Shown in pieces: positions 6,585 through 20,242 of a stretch of DNA of 64,000 nucleotides. The stretch's first letter is position 1. Every line of letters begins with the position of its first letter. This stretch comes from Vibrio bathopelagicus (GTDB taxonomy: Bacteria > Pseudomonadota > Gammaproteobacteria > Enterobacterales > Vibrionaceae), in contig NZ_CP062500.1 of assembly GCF_014879975.1 (NCBI RefSeq), forward strand, positions 3,100,001 through 3,164,000, in the 5' to 3' direction. Below the pieces are notes generated by a model. The model had not been told where the DNA came from, ran no database searches, and saw only the letters and a list, made by a program, of their open reading frames with translations. The translations under genes were made by a program, and so were the position numbers.

Positions 6585-7919
6585 TTATACCACTTCGGGA
6601 AACTGAACAATATTAGTCTTAACGTTTACTATCGAGTCTAACTCATCAGCCCAGCGCTGTAGCCACTCTCGACACTCAGCTTCATAGCGGTGCAAATTAT
6701 ATGTTCCCTCAATGCCTTTAACACTATGCCCTAATACTGCTTCAGCAACTCCCGTAGGGCATCCCATACGTGCTAATTCCGTTCGTACTGTTCGTCGTAG
6801 ATCGTGAGGAGTCCAAAGCGGCATATCAATCATTAATCCATCTCTACGCATTCGCCACGTATACTGAGTTAGTTGTTTTTGAACTACGTGAGAACCTCCT
6901 TTAGAAGTAGAAAAAACATAGATAGATTGAGGGTATGATTTAACCTCTTTCCATTTACGTAACCACTGAACAGCTTGAGAAGGCAGCTGAACATAACGAG
7001 AGTTACCATTTTTTGTTTCAGTTAAATAAATGGTGTTCTTATCAAAATCAATCTGCTGCCACTCTAAGTCGCAAACCTCTCCAGTACGACAGCCTGTCCA
7101 CAGCGTCATTCGGAGAATACCTCTTATGTTTTTAGAAAAACTCGAATTCGGCAACCATTTGATAAATCTAGATAACTCAGAATGGTCTAACACTCTCTTA
7201 CCTTTATTATTAGTCAGCTTAACCTTACTCTTCTTAAACTTATTAATAGCCAACAGCGCTGGATTGACAAAGTTTTCAGGGAGATAATCCATACCAATAG
7301 CATACTCATAGGCACTGGATAGCTCTCGTAACACAGAGCCTGCTTGTACTGGCGCACCTCTATCAATGATCCCTTGAATTAAATACGTAATGTCACTTTT
7401 GCCGACTTCCATAACAGATCTATCTCCAAGAAGAGCGACAATATCAACATACAAGGTTCGTCTAACTTCTTTTTGTCCTTTTGCCTTACGAGCTCCTGAG
7501 ATCACTCCACCAGAAGAAGTAAATCTGTCTTGAATATAATTTTCTAAATAATGATCGATCACATCTTTGAGAGTAATGCTATTAACACGCTCAGTCTTTA
7601 ATAACTTACGCCGCTCTTGTTCTTGCCTTTCTAAGTCAGCCTTTGGACATATTCCCCGCTCTCTTATGGCTTTCATTTCGCGAAGCTTAATGCGAGCTTG
7701 CTCAAGTGACATATCAGGAAAGGTACCTAGCTTAATCTGTACAAGTTTACCACCTGACTCTGGGCTTCTATAGCGATAGGTAAAAGTTTTCCTGCCCGTC
7801 TTTCCACAGGCTATTCTTAGCCCTCGGTTTTCTCCAGTATCAGACAAGACACCTTTCTTAGCCGTTAGCGCCTCAATTGTCTTATTCGTTATAGATTTGA
7901 TATTCTTCTTATCAGCCAT
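6585..7919 (-). CDS. P4-type tyrosine recombinase / integrase
   Basis: A 444-residue integrase. The N-terminus (about 10-95) is the DUF4102-type arm-binding domain (LSDTGENRGLRI, KLGTFPDMSLEQAR), the middle (about 115-225) the SAM-like core-binding domain, and the C-terminus the catalytic domain with the full set R278 (GCRTGEVCDLEW), K303 (ETKNGNSR), H372 and R375 (PHDLRRT), H398 (LGHS) and Y407. All six residues are present, so it should be active. It inserts or excises the neighbouring element at its attachment site. It faces away from mutS across 174 bp, which puts the attachment site most likely in that gap. Unlike most P4-type integrases there is no tRNA or tmRNA beside it. Confidence 0.95.
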   Translation of the reverse strand: MADKKNIKSITNKTIEALTAKKGVLSDTGENRGLRIACGKTGRKTFTYRYRSPESGGKLVQIKLGTFPDMSLEQARIKLREMKAIRERGICPKADLERQEQERRKLLKTERVNSITLKDVIDHYLENYIQDRFTSSGGVISGARKAKGQKEVRRTLYVDIVALLGDRSVMEVGKSDITYLIQGIIDRGAPVQAGSVLRELSSAYEYAIGMDYLPENFVNPALLAINKFKKSKVKLTNNKGKRVLDHSELSRFIKWLPNSSFSKNIRGILRMTLWTGCRTGEVCDLEWQQIDFDKNTIYLTETKNGNSRYVQLPSQAVQWLRKWKEVKSYPQSIYVFSTSKGGSHVVQKQLTQYTWRMRRDGLMIDMPLWTPHDLRRTVRTELARMGCPTGVAEAVLGHSVKGIEGTYNLHRYEAECREWLQRWADELDSIVNVKTNIVQFPEVV

Positions 7920-7991
7920 TTATCGGGGTCCCTTATCGCAATATTGTGCGGCGATTGTATTATCTAGTATAGGAAATAAAAAAACTACACT

Positions 7992-8020
7992 TTTACCTAC
8001 ACTAATGATCGCGCTGTAGT
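7992..8020 (+). promoter_or_regulatory. Weak candidate mutS promoter in the integrase-mutS gap
   Basis: TTTACC (7992-7997), a 17-bp spacer and TGTAGT (8015-8020) match four of six positions of each sigma-70 box. No better promoter is apparent between the integrase and mutS. If the element ends at 8088, this promoter would belong to the element and not to native mutS. Confidence 0.25.
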
Positions 8021-8071
8021 GAAATCCTTTGATACTTAGTGGGACTTGTTGAAGATCCCATAAATTCATAA

Positions 8072-8088
8072 CTCATTGATTTAAAGTA
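8072..8088. repeat. Candidate right attachment-like repeat, next to the mutS start
   Basis: ACTCAT, two bases, ATTTAAAGTA; partner of 29-47. It ends 5 nt before the mutS ATG at 8094, so a recombination event here would exchange the whole mutS upstream region. Confidence 0.3.
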
Positions 8089-8093
8089 ACTTA

Positions 8094-10679
8094 ATGCAAA
8101 AAGAAACCACTAAAAACAAAGACATAAAAGCAGCGCATACACCTATGATGCAGCAGTACCTAAAACTAAAAGCAGAAAATCCAGAAATTTTGCTGTTCTA
8201 CCGCATGGGAGATTTCTACGAGCTTTTCTACGATGATGCTAAAAAAGCCTCTCAACTCCTCGATATTTCGCTAACCAAGCGTGGCTCTTCAAATGGTGAG
8301 CCTATTCCTATGGCTGGCGTTCCATACCACGCCGTTGAAGGTTACCTTGCGAAGTTAGTGCAGTTAGGCGAGTCCGTAGCAATTTGTGAACAGATTGGTA
8401 ATCCAGCAACTTCAAAGGGCCCGGTTGATCGCGCTGTCGTAAGAATTGTGACACCCGGCACCGTGACCGATGAAGCATTGCTTTCTGAGCGTGTTGATAA
8501 CCTGATTGCCTCCATTTACCACCACAATGGTAAGTTTGGCTACGCGACGCTTGATATTACTTCTGGCCGATTCCAACTATGTGAGCCGGAAACCGAAGAA
8601 GCGATGGCGGCAGAGCTACAAAGAACATCACCACGTGAACTGCTATTCCCTGAAGATTTCGAACCCGTTAATTTGATGGCAAGTCGTAATGGCAATCGCC
8701 GTCGTCCGGTATGGGAATTTGAATTAGATACAGCAAAGCAGCAACTCAATCAACAATTTGGTACTCGTGACCTAGTTGGCTTTGGCGTTGAAAGCGCAAA
8801 ACTTGGTTTATGTGCTGCGGGTTGTTTGATTCAATACGTAAAAGACACGCAACGTACTGCTCTTCCACACATCCGTTCACTCACAATGGATAAGCAAGAT
8901 CACTCAGTGATCCTTGATGCGGCTACTCGCCGTAATCTGGAGATCACCCAAAATCTTAGTGGCGGCACAGATAACACCTTAGCCGAAGTGCTTGATCACA
9001 CCGCGACTGCTATGGGTAGCCGTATGCTTAAGCGTTGGTTACATCAACCAATGCGTAATATTTCAGCTCTTGATCAACGCCTAGATGCGATTGGTGAAAT
9101 GAAAGATTTGGCTCTGTTTACTGAGTTACAACCAACGCTGAAACAGATCGGTGATATCGAGCGTATTCTTGCACGTCTTGCCCTTCGCTCTGCACGTCCA
9201 CGTGATATGGCACGACTTCGCCAAGCAATGGAATACTTACCAGAGCTTGCAGAAACTCTGACGCAACTTAAGCACCCATACCTGACTCAGCTTGCTCAGT
9301 ATGCATCTCCTGTGGATGAAGTATCAGAGCTGCTTGAGCGTGCGATCAAAGAAAACCCACCGGTGGTGATCCGCGATGGTGGCGTGATAGCTGAAGGCTA
9401 CAACGCAGAACTCGATGAGTGGCGCGACCTTGCGGCTGGTGCAACCGAGTTTCTGGATAAGCTTGAGCAAGAAGAGCGTGAACGTCACGGTATCGACACG
9501 CTTAAAGTTGGCTACAACAACGTACACGGTTTCTTCATTCAAGTTAGCCGTGGACAAAGCCACCTTGTGCCACCACACTATGTTCGCCGTCAAACACTGA
9601 AAAATGCAGAACGCTACATTATTCCTGAGCTGAAAGAGCACGAAGACAAAGTTCTCAGCTCTAAATCGAAAGCCCTAGCTATCGAGAAGAAGTTGTGGGA
9701 AGAGTTGTTTGATTTGTTACTGCCTTATCTAGAGCGACTACAAAACATTGCTTCTTCAGTGTCTCAACTGGATGTTCTACAAAACTTAGCTGAACGTGCA
9801 GACACCCTTGATTACTGTCGTCCAACCATGACTGAGTCTGCTGGTGTACAAATTCAGGCGGGTCGCCATCCCGTTGTTGAACAAGTTATGGACGAACCGT
9901 TTATTGCTAACCCTATCGACCTTAATGATCAACGTAAGATGCTGATCATCACAGGTCCAAACATGGGTGGTAAGTCGACCTACATGCGTCAGACTGCACT
10001 CATTGCACTGATGGCTCATATCGGTTGCTATGTTCCAGCAGAAAGCGCGACGATTGGTTCTATCGACCGTATCTTTACGCGTATTGGCGCCTCTGATGAT
10101 TTGGCTTCAGGCCGTTCAACCTTCATGGTTGAGATGACAGAAACCGCGAATATTCTGCACAACGCAACACCAAGTAGCCTGGTGTTAATGGATGAAATCG
10201 GTCGTGGTACCAGTACTTACGATGGCCTGTCTCTGGCTTGGGCAAGTGCAGAGTGGCTAGCTAATCAAATCAATGCGATGACACTATTTGCAACGCACTA
10301 CTTTGAGCTAACTGAGCTACCAAACCAAATACCAACCTTAGCGAACGTACACTTAGATGCGGTTGAACATGGCGACAGCATTGCCTTTATGCACGCAGTT
10401 CAAGAAGGTGCGGCAAGTAAATCTTACGGCCTTGCGGTTGCCGGATTGGCTGGCGTACCTAAAGCAGTGATCAAAAACGCACGTGCGAAGCTGACTCAGC
10501 TAGAAGCATTGAGTATCGACTCTCCGACATCAAAACCAAGTGGCGTTGATATCGCGAACCAACTGAGCCTGATACCTGAACCAAGTGAAGTAGAACAAGC
10601 ACTCGCGAATGTTGATCCAGATGATTTAACCCCTCGCCAAGCATTAGAAGAGCTCTACCGCTTGAAGAAGTTGCTTTAG
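8094..10679 (+). CDS. mutS: DNA mismatch repair protein MutS
   Basis: An 861-residue full-length MutS. The mismatch-reading Phe-x-Glu is F41/E43 in GDFYELF, the connector and clamp domains follow, and the ATPase shows Walker [10 protein letters not shown] from residue 621 and Walker [17 protein letters not shown]. MutS dimers bind mismatches and recruit MutL to start repair. The ribosome binding site before 8094 is weak (TAAAGTAA). In Vibrio mutS commonly follows recA and a CinA-like gene; here an integrase and accessory element lie directly upstream, so promoter and expression may differ from strains without the element. It converges on rpoS across a shared terminator. Confidence 0.99.
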   Translation: MQKETTKNKDIKAAHTPMMQQYLKLKAENPEILLFYRMGDFYELFYDDAKKASQLLDISLTKRGSSNGEPIPMAGVPYHAVEGYLAKLVQLGESVAICEQIGNPATSKGPVDRAVVRIVTPGTVTDEALLSERVDNLIASIYHHNGKFGYATLDITSGRFQLCEPETEEAMAAELQRTSPRELLFPEDFEPVNLMASRNGNRRRPVWEFELDTAKQQLNQQFGTRDLVGFGVESAKLGLCAAGCLIQYVKDTQRTALPHIRSLTMDKQDHSVILDAATRRNLEITQNLSGGTDNTLAEVLDHTATAMGSRMLKRWLHQPMRNISALDQRLDAIGEMKDLALFTELQPTLKQIGDIERILARLALRSARPRDMARLRQAMEYLPELAETLTQLKHPYLTQLAQYASPVDEVSELLERAIKENPPVVIRDGGVIAEGYNAELDEWRDLAAGATEFLDKLEQEERERHGIDTLKVGYNNVHGFFIQVSRGQSHLVPPHYVRRQTLKNAERYIIPELKEHEDKVLSSKSKALAIEKKLWEELFDLLLPYLERLQNIASSVSQLDVLQNLAERADTLDYCRPTMTESAGVQIQAGRHPVVEQVMDEPFIANPIDLNDQRKMLIITGPNMGGKSTYMRQTALIALMAHIGCYVPAESATIGSIDRIFTRIGASDDLASGRSTFMVEMTETANILHNATPSSLVLMDEIGRGTSTYDGLSLAWASAEWLANQINAMTLFATHYFELTELPNQIPTLANVHLDAVEHGDSIAFMHAVQEGAASKSYGLAVAGLAGVPKAVIKNARAKLTQLEALSIDSPTSKPSGVDIANQLSLIPEPSEVEQALANVDPDDLTPRQALEELYRLKKLL

Positions 10680-10750
10680 TCTCTTTTCTCTTTCCAAGTA
10701 GGTTGCTATTGTCGTTTTGTACTGTCGCTTGAGTAGGCAGCATCAAATAC

Positions 10751-10785
10751 AAAAAAACGCTGACTTAAAGTCAGCGTTTTTATTT
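10751..10785. terminator. Bidirectional terminator between mutS and rpoS
   Basis: AACGCTGACTT faces AAGTCAGCGTT around a single A, giving a stem of about 10 bp in practice with a TTAAA loop. Runs of A on the left and T on the right let it end both the rightward mutS and the leftward rpoS transcripts. Confidence 0.9.
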
Positions 10786-10817
10786 GTCTTCTATTCAAAG
10801 AAACATCATCAGTTCAT

Positions 10818-11798
10818 TTAGTCGTTTTCTACGTTGAACAGATTTTCCATGTTCAAGCCTTGCTTGATTAGAATCTCACGTAGACGACGAAGACCTTCAA
10901 CTTGGATTTGACGAACACGTTCACGAGTCAGGCTGATTTCGCGGCCTACTTCTTCTAATGTTGACGGTTCATAGCCAAGTAATCCAAAGCGACGCGCAAG
11001 CACCTCTTTCTGTTTAGGGTTCAGCTCATCAAACCAGAAAATCAACGAATTCTTTATATCGCTATCTTGAGTTGAAACCTCAGGATCTGAGTTGTTGATG
11101 TCTGGAATAATATCCAGTAGCGCTTTCTCACCATCACCACCAATCGGCGTATCAACGGAGCTCACTCTTTCGTTTAGACGAAGCATCTTACTCACATCAC
11201 CAACTGGTTTATCTAGCTTAGAAGCAATTTCTTCTGCCGTTGGTTCGTGGTCAAGTTTTTGTGATAGCTCTCGTGCAGTACGCAAGTAGATATTCAGCTC
11301 TTTCACAACATGAATTGGTAAACGGATAGTGCGAGTCTGATTCATTAGCGCACGTTCAATGGTTTGACGAATCCACCATGTCGCGTAAGTTGAGAAGCGG
11401 AAGCCGCGCTCTGGGTCAAACTTCTCTACGGCGCGAATCAAACCTAGGTTGCCTTCTTCAATAAGATCGAGAAGTGCAAGACCACGGTTGCTATAACGAC
11501 GAGAAATTTTTACCACCAAACGCAGGTTACTTTCGATCATGCGTTTGCGTGCTGCTTCATCACCGCGTAGAGCTCGACGTGCATACAGCACTTCTTCTTC
11601 AGCGGTTAATAGTGGTGAGAAACCGATTTCGCCTAAGTAGAGTTGAGTAGCATCTAAACTCTTAGATGTAACTTCAGTCTCTTCTTTCGTTTCGGCTTTC
11701 TTTTTGACTGTTCGTTTTGCTTTTCCAAGAGCTTCCGGTTCCGTGGTTGCTTGGTTAAGATCGAACTCTTCTTTGGTTACTGCATTGCTTATACTCAT
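10818..11798 (-). CDS. rpoS: RNA polymerase sigma factor RpoS (sigma-38)
   Basis: A 326-residue stationary-phase and general stress sigma factor. After a variable N-terminus come region 1.2 ([11 protein letters not shown]), region 2 ([27 protein letters not shown]), region 3 and region 4 with the helix-turn-helix ([19 protein letters not shown]). It directs polymerase to stationary-phase, osmotic and starvation genes. I choose the ATG at 11798 over an upstream in-frame start at 11825 because GGGGGAGG lies 4-5 nt before it and the protein then matches Vibrio RpoS. It follows nlpD in the same direction; in E. coli the main rpoS promoter lies inside nlpD, so the same is likely here, but I cannot point to it. 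Confidence 0.99.
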   Translation of the reverse strand: MSISNAVTKEEFDLNQATTEPEALGKAKRTVKKKAETKEETEVTSKSLDATQLYLGEIGFSPLLTAEEEVLYARRALRGDEAARKRMIESNLRLVVKISRRYSNRGLALLDLIEEGNLGLIRAVEKFDPERGFRFSTYATWWIRQTIERALMNQTRTIRLPIHVVKELNIYLRTARELSQKLDHEPTAEEIASKLDKPVGDVSKMLRLNERVSSVDTPIGGDGEKALLDIIPDINNSDPEVSTQDSDIKNSLIFWFDELNPKQKEVLARRFGLLGYEPSTLEEVGREISLTRERVRQIQVEGLRRLREILIKQGLNMENLFNVEND

Positions 11799-11895
11799 AA
11801 CGCCTCCCCCTGGCGAAATTAGCATGACATTACAACTTCATATGTCGCTAAATGACTGTGTCACTCCATACAATACGTAATTTTTCATACTGTAT

Positions 11896-12810
11896 TTAAG
11901 GTAAATATCGTTTTGGATTAACGGATTTACCTTGGTAACGAATCTCAAAGTGCAGCCTAACACTGCTGGCTCCAGAGCTTCCCATTGTTGCAATCTTCTG
12001 CCCTGGTTTCACACTTTGCCCTTCAGATACTAATAGTCGGTCGTTATGCGCGTATGCACTTAAGTAATTATCATTGTGCTTCACAATCACTAGATTGCCG
12101 TAGCCTCGTAGTGCATTACCCGAATAAACAACCGTTCCCCCTGCAGTAGATACTATTGGCTGACCTCGCTGTCCTGCTATGTCTATGCCTTTATTTCCTT
12201 GTTCGCCTACAGAGAAATTCTTGATTACTCTCCCTTTAGTTGGCCATAACCATTTGGATACTTTATCACTTGTTGGTTTGGTGGACGGTGTAACATTCTG
12301 TTTACCTTTAGACCCAACATACTCCTTTGATTTGGATTGTTCAACCTTCTTTGGTGGATCTTTTTTCACCGGTTTGGCGGAAGTTTGCGCAGGCTTGGAA
12401 TTAGAGCTCTTACTCTTTACTGGCGTAGTTTTAGGCTTACTACTCGCAGACGCTGTAGTGGCCGCGGCTGCAGGAGCAACCACTGCTGCTGCAACGACAG
12501 TTGATTTACCATACGCTGGCGCGCTATAGCTAGGACGCCATAACTTAAGCTTCTGTCCAGGATGAATAGTGTAAGGTGCTGCGAGGTTGTTATAACTCAC
12601 AAGGTCTTTAACGTCTTTATTGGTGACATAAGCAATGAAATAAAGGGTATCGCCTTTTTTGACTTCATAGTAACTGCCACGATAACTACCACGATCGATC
12701 GATGAGTAATTCTTGTTTAGGCTAGAAACTGGCGCAGGCGAGTTAGCCGCACACCCAACAAGTGCACAGCTAAGTAACAAAGTACTTCCTTTAAAAACCT
12801 TCGAACGCAT
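11896..12810 (-). CDS. nlpD: Murein hydrolase activator NlpD (lipoprotein)
   Basis: A 304-residue outer-membrane lipoprotein. The signal ends in the lipobox LVGC with C20 as lipidated residue. A LysM domain (YYEVKKGDTLYFIAYV to PGQKLKLW, about 48-91) binds peptidoglycan, a low-complexity Ala/Ser/Thr/Pro/Lys linker follows, and the C-terminus is a LytM/M23 fold. Zinc ligands of active M23 peptidases are missing (GIDIAG where His is expected; only one His in LHFEI), which is normal for NlpD: it does not cut murein but activates the amidase AmiC at the septum. It lies between pcm and rpoS in the conserved order. Confidence 0.96.
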   Translation of the reverse strand: MRSKVFKGSTLLLSCALVGCAANSPAPVSSLNKNYSSIDRGSYRGSYYEVKKGDTLYFIAYVTNKDVKDLVSYNNLAAPYTIHPGQKLKLWRPSYSAPAYGKSTVVAAAVVAPAAAATTASASSKPKTTPVKSKSSNSKPAQTSAKPVKKDPPKKVEQSKSKEYVGSKGKQNVTPSTKPTSDKVSKWLWPTKGRVIKNFSVGEQGNKGIDIAGQRGQPIVSTAGGTVVYSGNALRGYGNLVIVKHNDNYLSAYAHNDRLLVSEGQSVKPGQKIATMGSSGASSVRLHFEIRYQGKSVNPKRYLP

Positions 12811-12845
12811 CGACTATCTATCCACCTACACCATTAGTCTTGTTA

Positions 12846-13472
12846 TTAAGCTAACTCACCAGGAACAAGAGGTACAAACCTTACCATTTCAATCACGCTG
12901 GATAAGAACTCATCACCATGGCGAACAATTTTCAGCAACTGTTGCTCATCATCACCAACAGGAATCAACAAGCGACCACCATCTTTTAGCTGCTGCAGGA
13001 GTGCTTGAGGGATCGACTCCGCTGCTGCTGTTACAATAATGGCATCAAAAGGCGCCTTTGCTGCCCAGCCTTGCCAACCATCACCATGTTTGGTTGATAT
13101 GTTGTAGAAGTCGAGCTGTTTGAGACGACGCTTAGCATCCCATTGCAATGATTTAATTCTTTCAACCGAATACACATGATCAACCAGCTGAGCCAAGACA
13201 GCCGTTTGATAGCCAGACCCCGTACCGATTTCTAAAACACGGCTATTTTGCTGTAATTCTAGCAACTCTGTCATCTTAGCGACAATGTACGGCTGAGAAA
13301 TCGTCTGGCCCTGTCCGATAGGAAGCGCATTATTATCATAGGCTTGATGATACATCGCCTGTGATAAAAAGCTCTCTCTCGGCAGTTGATAAATAGCATC
13401 GAGAACCTTTTGATCCTGAATACCATTTTCAATCAGAAAAGTAATTAAGCGCTCTGCTTGAGGATTACTCAC
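12846..13472 (-). CDS. pcm: Protein-L-isoaspartate O-methyltransferase
   Basis: A 208-residue type I isoaspartyl methyltransferase. It uses S-adenosylmethionine to methylate isoaspartate in ageing proteins so the bond can be repaired. The SAM motif [18 protein letters not shown] is plain, and [16 protein letters not shown] is the family substrate motif. Translation starts at a GTG (13472) that directly follows the surE stop codon; GGAG six bases upstream serves it, pointing to translational coupling. The surE-pcm-nlpD-rpoS order is the standard stress-survival cluster. Confidence 0.98.
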   Translation of the reverse strand: MSNPQAERLITFLIENGIQDQKVLDAIYQLPRESFLSQAMYHQAYDNNALPIGQGQTISQPYIVAKMTELLELQQNSRVLEIGTGSGYQTAVLAQLVDHVYSVERIKSLQWDAKRRLKQLDFYNISTKHGDGWQGWAAKAPFDAIIVTAAAESIPQALLQQLKDGGRLLIPVGDDEQQLLKIVRHGDEFLSSVIEMVRFVPLVPGELA

Positions 13473-14216
13473 TTACTTCTCCCCTAACCATATTGTCATC
13501 GCACCTAGCGACTCATGCGCTGTCAGGTCAACTTGTAACGGTGTTACTGACACAAATCCATGCTCGATAGCGTAAAAATCGGTGCCTTCACCCGCATCTT
13601 GCTCTTTGCCAGGAGGGCCAAGCCAATAGATATCATGACCGCGTGGGTCTTTTTGCTTAATCATATCTTCAGCATGATGACGAGCACCTAGGCGTGTCAC
13701 CTGAGTGCCAGACAACTGCTCCAAAGCTAAATCAGGGATATTGACGTTTAACAGGCGATTGGTTGGGATTGGGTTTACTAAATGTTGTTCGACGATACGA
13801 CGAGCAATGGCCGCCGCTGTCTTAAAATGTTTTTTACCCACCAGAGAAAACGCCACCGATTGAACACCTAAAAAATGCCCTTCCATGGCTGCTGCCACTG
13901 TGCCTGAATAAAGCACATCATCACCTAGGTTAGCACCGTGATTAATACCCGTTAATACTAGATCGGGCATATCATTCTTTAGCAATTCATTTAACGCAAA
14001 ATGTACACAGTCGGTCGGTGTTCCTTGTACCGAATATGTATTTTCGGTAATTTCTTGAACACGTAGGGGCTGTTCTAAAGTTAATGAATTTGAAGCACCC
14101 GAGCGATTACGGTCAGGTGCAACAATGATAATTTCAGCAAGATCACGTAATTCATTGGCCAGCTCATGAATACCTTGAGCGTGCACACCATCATCGTTGC
14201 TGAGTAAAATCTTCAT
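13473..14216 (-). CDS. surE: 5'/3'-nucleotidase SurE
   Basis: A 247-residue metal-dependent nucleotidase that dephosphorylates nucleoside monophosphates (and short polyphosphate in characterised homologues). The N-terminal metal site [10 protein letters not shown] (D8/D9) and the SGASNSLT and [18 protein letters not shown] motifs are intact. The start at 14216 is chosen for AGGA seven bases upstream and the canonical N-terminus; an upstream in-frame start would add ten unrelated residues. Its stop abuts the pcm GTG start. Confidence 0.98.
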   Translation of the reverse strand: MKILLSNDDGVHAQGIHELANELRDLAEIIIVAPDRNRSGASNSLTLEQPLRVQEITENTYSVQGTPTDCVHFALNELLKNDMPDLVLTGINHGANLGDDVLYSGTVAAAMEGHFLGVQSVAFSLVGKKHFKTAAAIARRIVEQHLVNPIPTNRLLNVNIPDLALEQLSGTQVTRLGARHHAEDMIKQKDPRGHDIYWLGPPGKEQDAGEGTDFYAIEHGFVSVTPLQVDLTAHESLGAMTIWLGEK

Positions 14217-14292
14217 CTTGTATCCTTTCTTTTGTTCCAATGCCAAGTCACTTAATTTCCGATATCAAGTGACTTCGCTCCAAGCAGAATCG

Positions 14293-15339
14293 TTATTGCT
14301 CGTAGCTTCGCTCTACGTGAACTTCTTCAACCAATTCACGAACAATAGCGGTTGCGAAACAACCCGCATCGAGAGAGAACTTAAGAGTGACATTGTCTTC
14401 GTTCACTTCCCACGCTAAACCCATCGGCTTTAACGAAGCTTCACGGCGATCATGGCGCATACGGTTGCCACAAATAAGAGCCATTAGATCCGGTTCAGCA
14501 TCAAGATGTTTCTGCTCTAAAGCTTGAGACGCATCAGTCGTCGGTAACGCATTATCTCCAGCCAAAGCAACTGTAATAAACGTAGAACCGTTCGCGATAT
14601 CTTGATTTACCGTTTCAATGTTGTCTGCAGTCACAGCTAATTGCGCGCCGTCTTTAACGACGATATCGCCAACCAATGCCGACGCAAACGCATCTTGCTC
14701 AATACGGTCAGAAAGGATTAAGTTATAGATCCAAGAACGAGCTGCAGAGAGATACAAGCTGCGCTTATTTTGATTACGCGTACGAACGTTTTCACGACCC
14801 CAACGACGAGCTTCAGATAAGTTGTTACCTTCATTACCGAAGCGCTGAGCACCAAAGTAATTTGGCACGCCGACTTGAGCGACTTTTTCTAAACGCTTTA
14901 CCACATCATCACAGTCCGTTACTTCAGACAAAGTCAGCTCGAATTGGTTGCCAACTAAATCGCCTGGACGTAACTTTTTGTTGTGACGTGCTGTCGCCAA
15001 GATCTCAATGCTTGGATATTGTGCTAGAAAAGCAGAAAAGTCAGGTTCACCTTTTGGCAGATGCACGCTTAACCACTGCTCTGTCACAGCATGACGGTCT
15101 TTCAAACCAGCCCAACTGACGTCTTTCGACTTAACACCACACGCTTTAGCCAGCTCGTTTGCTACGAAGCTCGTGTTCTCACCAGTTTTACGAATACGCA
15201 CCATTAAGTGCTCGCCTTCACCAGTAAACTCAAAACCCAAGTCTTCATTAACGACAAAGTGTTCGGCTTTTGCTTTTAGTTTTGCTTTCGCAGTTGGTTT
15301 ACCGTTTAGGTAAGCCAATGAAGATAAAATATCTGACAT
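14293..15339 (-). CDS. truD: tRNA pseudouridine(13) synthase TruD
   Basis: A 348-residue TruD that makes pseudouridine at position 13 of tRNA-Glu. The catalytic Asp is D81 in AGLKDRHAVTEQW, and PNYFGAQRFG is the family signature. The start at 15339 (MSDILSSLAY) is used because the ten-residue longer version overlaps the ispF stop and does not match the family; AAAAGAAC before it is only a modest ribosome binding site. It lies in the ispD-ispF-truD-surE run with short gaps. Confidence 0.97.
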   Translation of the reverse strand: MSDILSSLAYLNGKPTAKAKLKAKAEHFVVNEDLGFEFTGEGEHLMVRIRKTGENTSFVANELAKACGVKSKDVSWAGLKDRHAVTEQWLSVHLPKGEPDFSAFLAQYPSIEILATARHNKKLRPGDLVGNQFELTLSEVTDCDDVVKRLEKVAQVGVPNYFGAQRFGNEGNNLSEARRWGRENVRTRNQNKRSLYLSAARSWIYNLILSDRIEQDAFASALVGDIVVKDGAQLAVTADNIETVNQDIANGSTFITVALAGDNALPTTDASQALEQKHLDAEPDLMALICGNRMRHDRREASLKPMGLAWEVNEDNVTLKFSLDAGCFATAIVRELVEEVHVERSYEQ

Positions 15340-15361
15340 GCTGTTCTTTTCGTGTTGGTGC

Positions 15362-15844
15362 TTACGCACTTTTAGTAATTAGGACCACCGCTTCACATGC
15401 GATGCCCTCTTTGCGACCTGTAAAACCTAAACGCTCAGTAGTCGTGGCTTTTACATTCACATTGCTAATACTCGTTTCTAAATCTTGAGCAATGGCTTGG
15501 CACATAGAGTCTATATGAGGAGCCATCTTTGGAGCTTGCGCCATGATAGTAATATCAGCATTACCAATCACATAGCCTTGCTCTTTTACTCGACGGTAAA
15601 CATCTTTAAGTAATTCGCGGCTATCTGCACCTTTCCACTCATCATCCGTATCAGGGAAATGACGACCAATATCACCCGCTGCAATTGAACCCAGTAAAGC
15701 ATCACATAATGCATGCAGGGCAACATCACCGTCTGAGTGTGCGATAAGACCTTGCTCATAAGGGACGCTCACGCCACCAATAATTACTGGGCCTTCACCA
15801 CCAAATTTGTGTACATCAAAGCCATGGCCAATACGAATCATCAT
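15362..15844 (-). CDS. ispF: 2-C-methyl-D-erythritol 2,4-cyclodiphosphate synthase
   Basis: A 160-residue IspF, the fifth step of the MEP pathway to isoprenoid precursors. Metal-binding GHGFDVHKF at the N-terminus and [18 protein letters not shown] are intact. Two adjacent ATGs exist: the first (15844) overlaps the ispD stop by one base, the second (15841) sits at a better distance from AAGGA and may be the true start. The enzyme before it in the pathway except one, IspD, is encoded immediately upstream. Confidence 0.98.
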   Translation of the reverse strand: MMIRIGHGFDVHKFGGEGPVIIGGVSVPYEQGLIAHSDGDVALHALCDALLGSIAAGDIGRHFPDTDDEWKGADSRELLKDVYRRVKEQGYVIGNADITIMAQAPKMAPHIDSMCQAIAQDLETSISNVNVKATTTERLGFTGRKEGIACEAVVLITKSA

Positions 15845-16545
15845 TATTCCTTATTCTGACTTAAATAGAACTCAGCCAAAGCCAAATCTTCAGGCTGAGT
15901 AATCTTAAAATTATCTGAACGCCCAGCAATTAGTGCTGGTGATAAACCCTTCCACTCAAACGCAGAGGCCTCATCGGTAATCGAAACGCCTTGTTGCAAG
16001 GCCTCGCTCAAGACTTTCCGTAAAGGCTGAGATCGAAACATCTGAGGGGTAAGCGCATGCCAGAGGTCTACACGATCAACCGTGTGTTCAATTTGTCCTT
16101 GCGCACCACGTTTCATTGTATCGCGAACAGGCGCAGCTAAAATCGCACCAACATCATGGGTCATAGCACCAGAGATCAGTTTGTCGATGTCGCTCAATTG
16201 GATACAAGGCCTAGCGGCGTCATGCACCATCACCCAATCACTGAGTTGCTGTTGGGCAATATAATCCAGAGCAGAAAGCACCGAGTCGGCCCTTTCCGTT
16301 CCACCGGAAACTCTGATCACTTGTGGATTAAGGTTAAGCGGTAATTCAGGGTAATAAGGATCATCGTCGCTGACCGCTACCACGATTTTAGACACCTGGG
16401 GGTGAGACAACAGTTTCTCAACGGTGTGCTCTAAAATCGTTTTACCGTGAATTAGAAGATATTGCTTGGGACGGTCTGCCTTCATTCGGCTGCCGACGCC
16501 CGCAGCAGGGACCACTGCAATAACGCTTTGAAGTTGGTTCGACAT
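15844..16545 (-). CDS. ispD: 2-C-methyl-D-erythritol 4-phosphate cytidylyltransferase
   Basis: A 233-residue IspD that joins MEP to CTP in the MEP isoprenoid pathway. The nucleotide-binding [19 protein letters not shown] start, VHDAARPC and the late [12 protein letters not shown] motif are all present. Its first base overlaps the last base of ftsB, and its stop overlaps the ispF start, so ftsB-ispD-ispF are translationally linked. Confidence 0.98.
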   Translation of the reverse strand: MSNQLQSVIAVVPAAGVGSRMKADRPKQYLLIHGKTILEHTVEKLLSHPQVSKIVVAVSDDDPYYPELPLNLNPQVIRVSGGTERADSVLSALDYIAQQQLSDWVMVHDAARPCIQLSDIDKLISGAMTHDVGAILAAPVRDTMKRGAQGQIEHTVDRVDLWHALTPQMFRSQPLRKVLSEALQQGVSITDEASAFEWKGLSPALIAGRSDNFKITQPEDLALAEFYLSQNKE

Positions 16546-16826
16546 TAATGAGATTCCTCACCAATAATACGATAAAACGTTTCGCCTTCTTTCACCATTC
16601 CCAGCTCATGACGTGCGCGCTCTTCTATCGCGTCTAAGCCTTGGCGTAGATCGTCAATTTCCGCAAACATCTCAGCATTACGAAGATGAAGCTTTTCATT
16701 TACTTGCTGCTGAACTTGGATTTCGTTGTTCACACCGTAGTAATCAGAAATACCATTTTTACCGAGCCACAGTGTGTGTTGTAGCCAGCCAAACACTATG
16801 AGCAGTACTAAAGCAAAAATTCGCAT
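16545..16826 (-). CDS. ftsB: Cell division protein FtsB
   Basis: A 93-residue bitopic membrane protein: one N-terminal membrane segment ([17 protein letters not shown]) and a periplasmic coiled coil ending in the DivIC-type [14 protein letters not shown]. FtsB joins FtsL and FtsQ in the divisome at the septum. It overlaps ispD by one base and begins the ftsB-ispD-ispF-truD-surE-pcm-nlpD-rpoS run, separated from eno by a terminator. Confidence 0.97.
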   Translation of the reverse strand: MRIFALVLLIVFGWLQHTLWLGKNGISDYYGVNNEIQVQQQVNEKLHLRNAEMFAEIDDLRQGLDAIEERARHELGMVKEGETFYRIIGEESH

Positions 16827-17017
16827 AACACCTTTCGCCGGTTGAAAAAGAAGGAACTAGAATAAGGCACATATATACCATAATGAGCTTATTGGTGCGA
16901 GATATGTGGTGTCAGGGAATCAATAAGTCGGGGAATTATTGGACAGAATAGTGAGTGGTAACAATGAAGTTCCCTACACCTTTCTTCGTTAGTCTAGGGA
17001 ATGACGAATTTGAAGCA

Positions 17018-17045
17018 AAAAAATGCCCCGCATTAGCGAGGCATT
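17018..17045 (-). terminator. Intrinsic terminator downstream of eno
   Basis: On the minus strand AATGCCTCGC pairs with GCGGGGCATT (one G-T pair) around TAAT, followed by seven T. It ends the pyrG-eno transcript before ftsB. Confidence 0.9.
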
Positions 17046-17089
17046 CAAAGCTTAGATTAACAATTCCTTTGGTTTAAAAACCAGAGAGA

Positions 17090-18445
<1,356 letters not shown>

Positions 18446-18469
18446 TTACGCAGCTACCTGGATTCCTTT

Positions 18470-20182
<1,713 letters not shown>

Positions 20183-20242
20183 TTATCGCCACAACGTGAA
20201 ATCTATCACACTGCAATTTTTTATTTTTTGCTTCAAATCAAT

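Noticed and set aside
7920..8093. A tRNA or tmRNA fragment as attachment site beside the integrase
   Set aside because: The gap shows no tRNA acceptor stem, T-loop sequence or tmRNA end.
11896..12810. Missing zinc ligands in the NlpD peptidase domain as a disabling mutation
   Set aside because: Loss of these residues is normal in NlpD, which activates an amidase and does not cut murein itself.
14676..15119. A 147-codon open frame antisense to truD
   Set aside because: Fully inside truD on the other strand, with no domain and no start signals.
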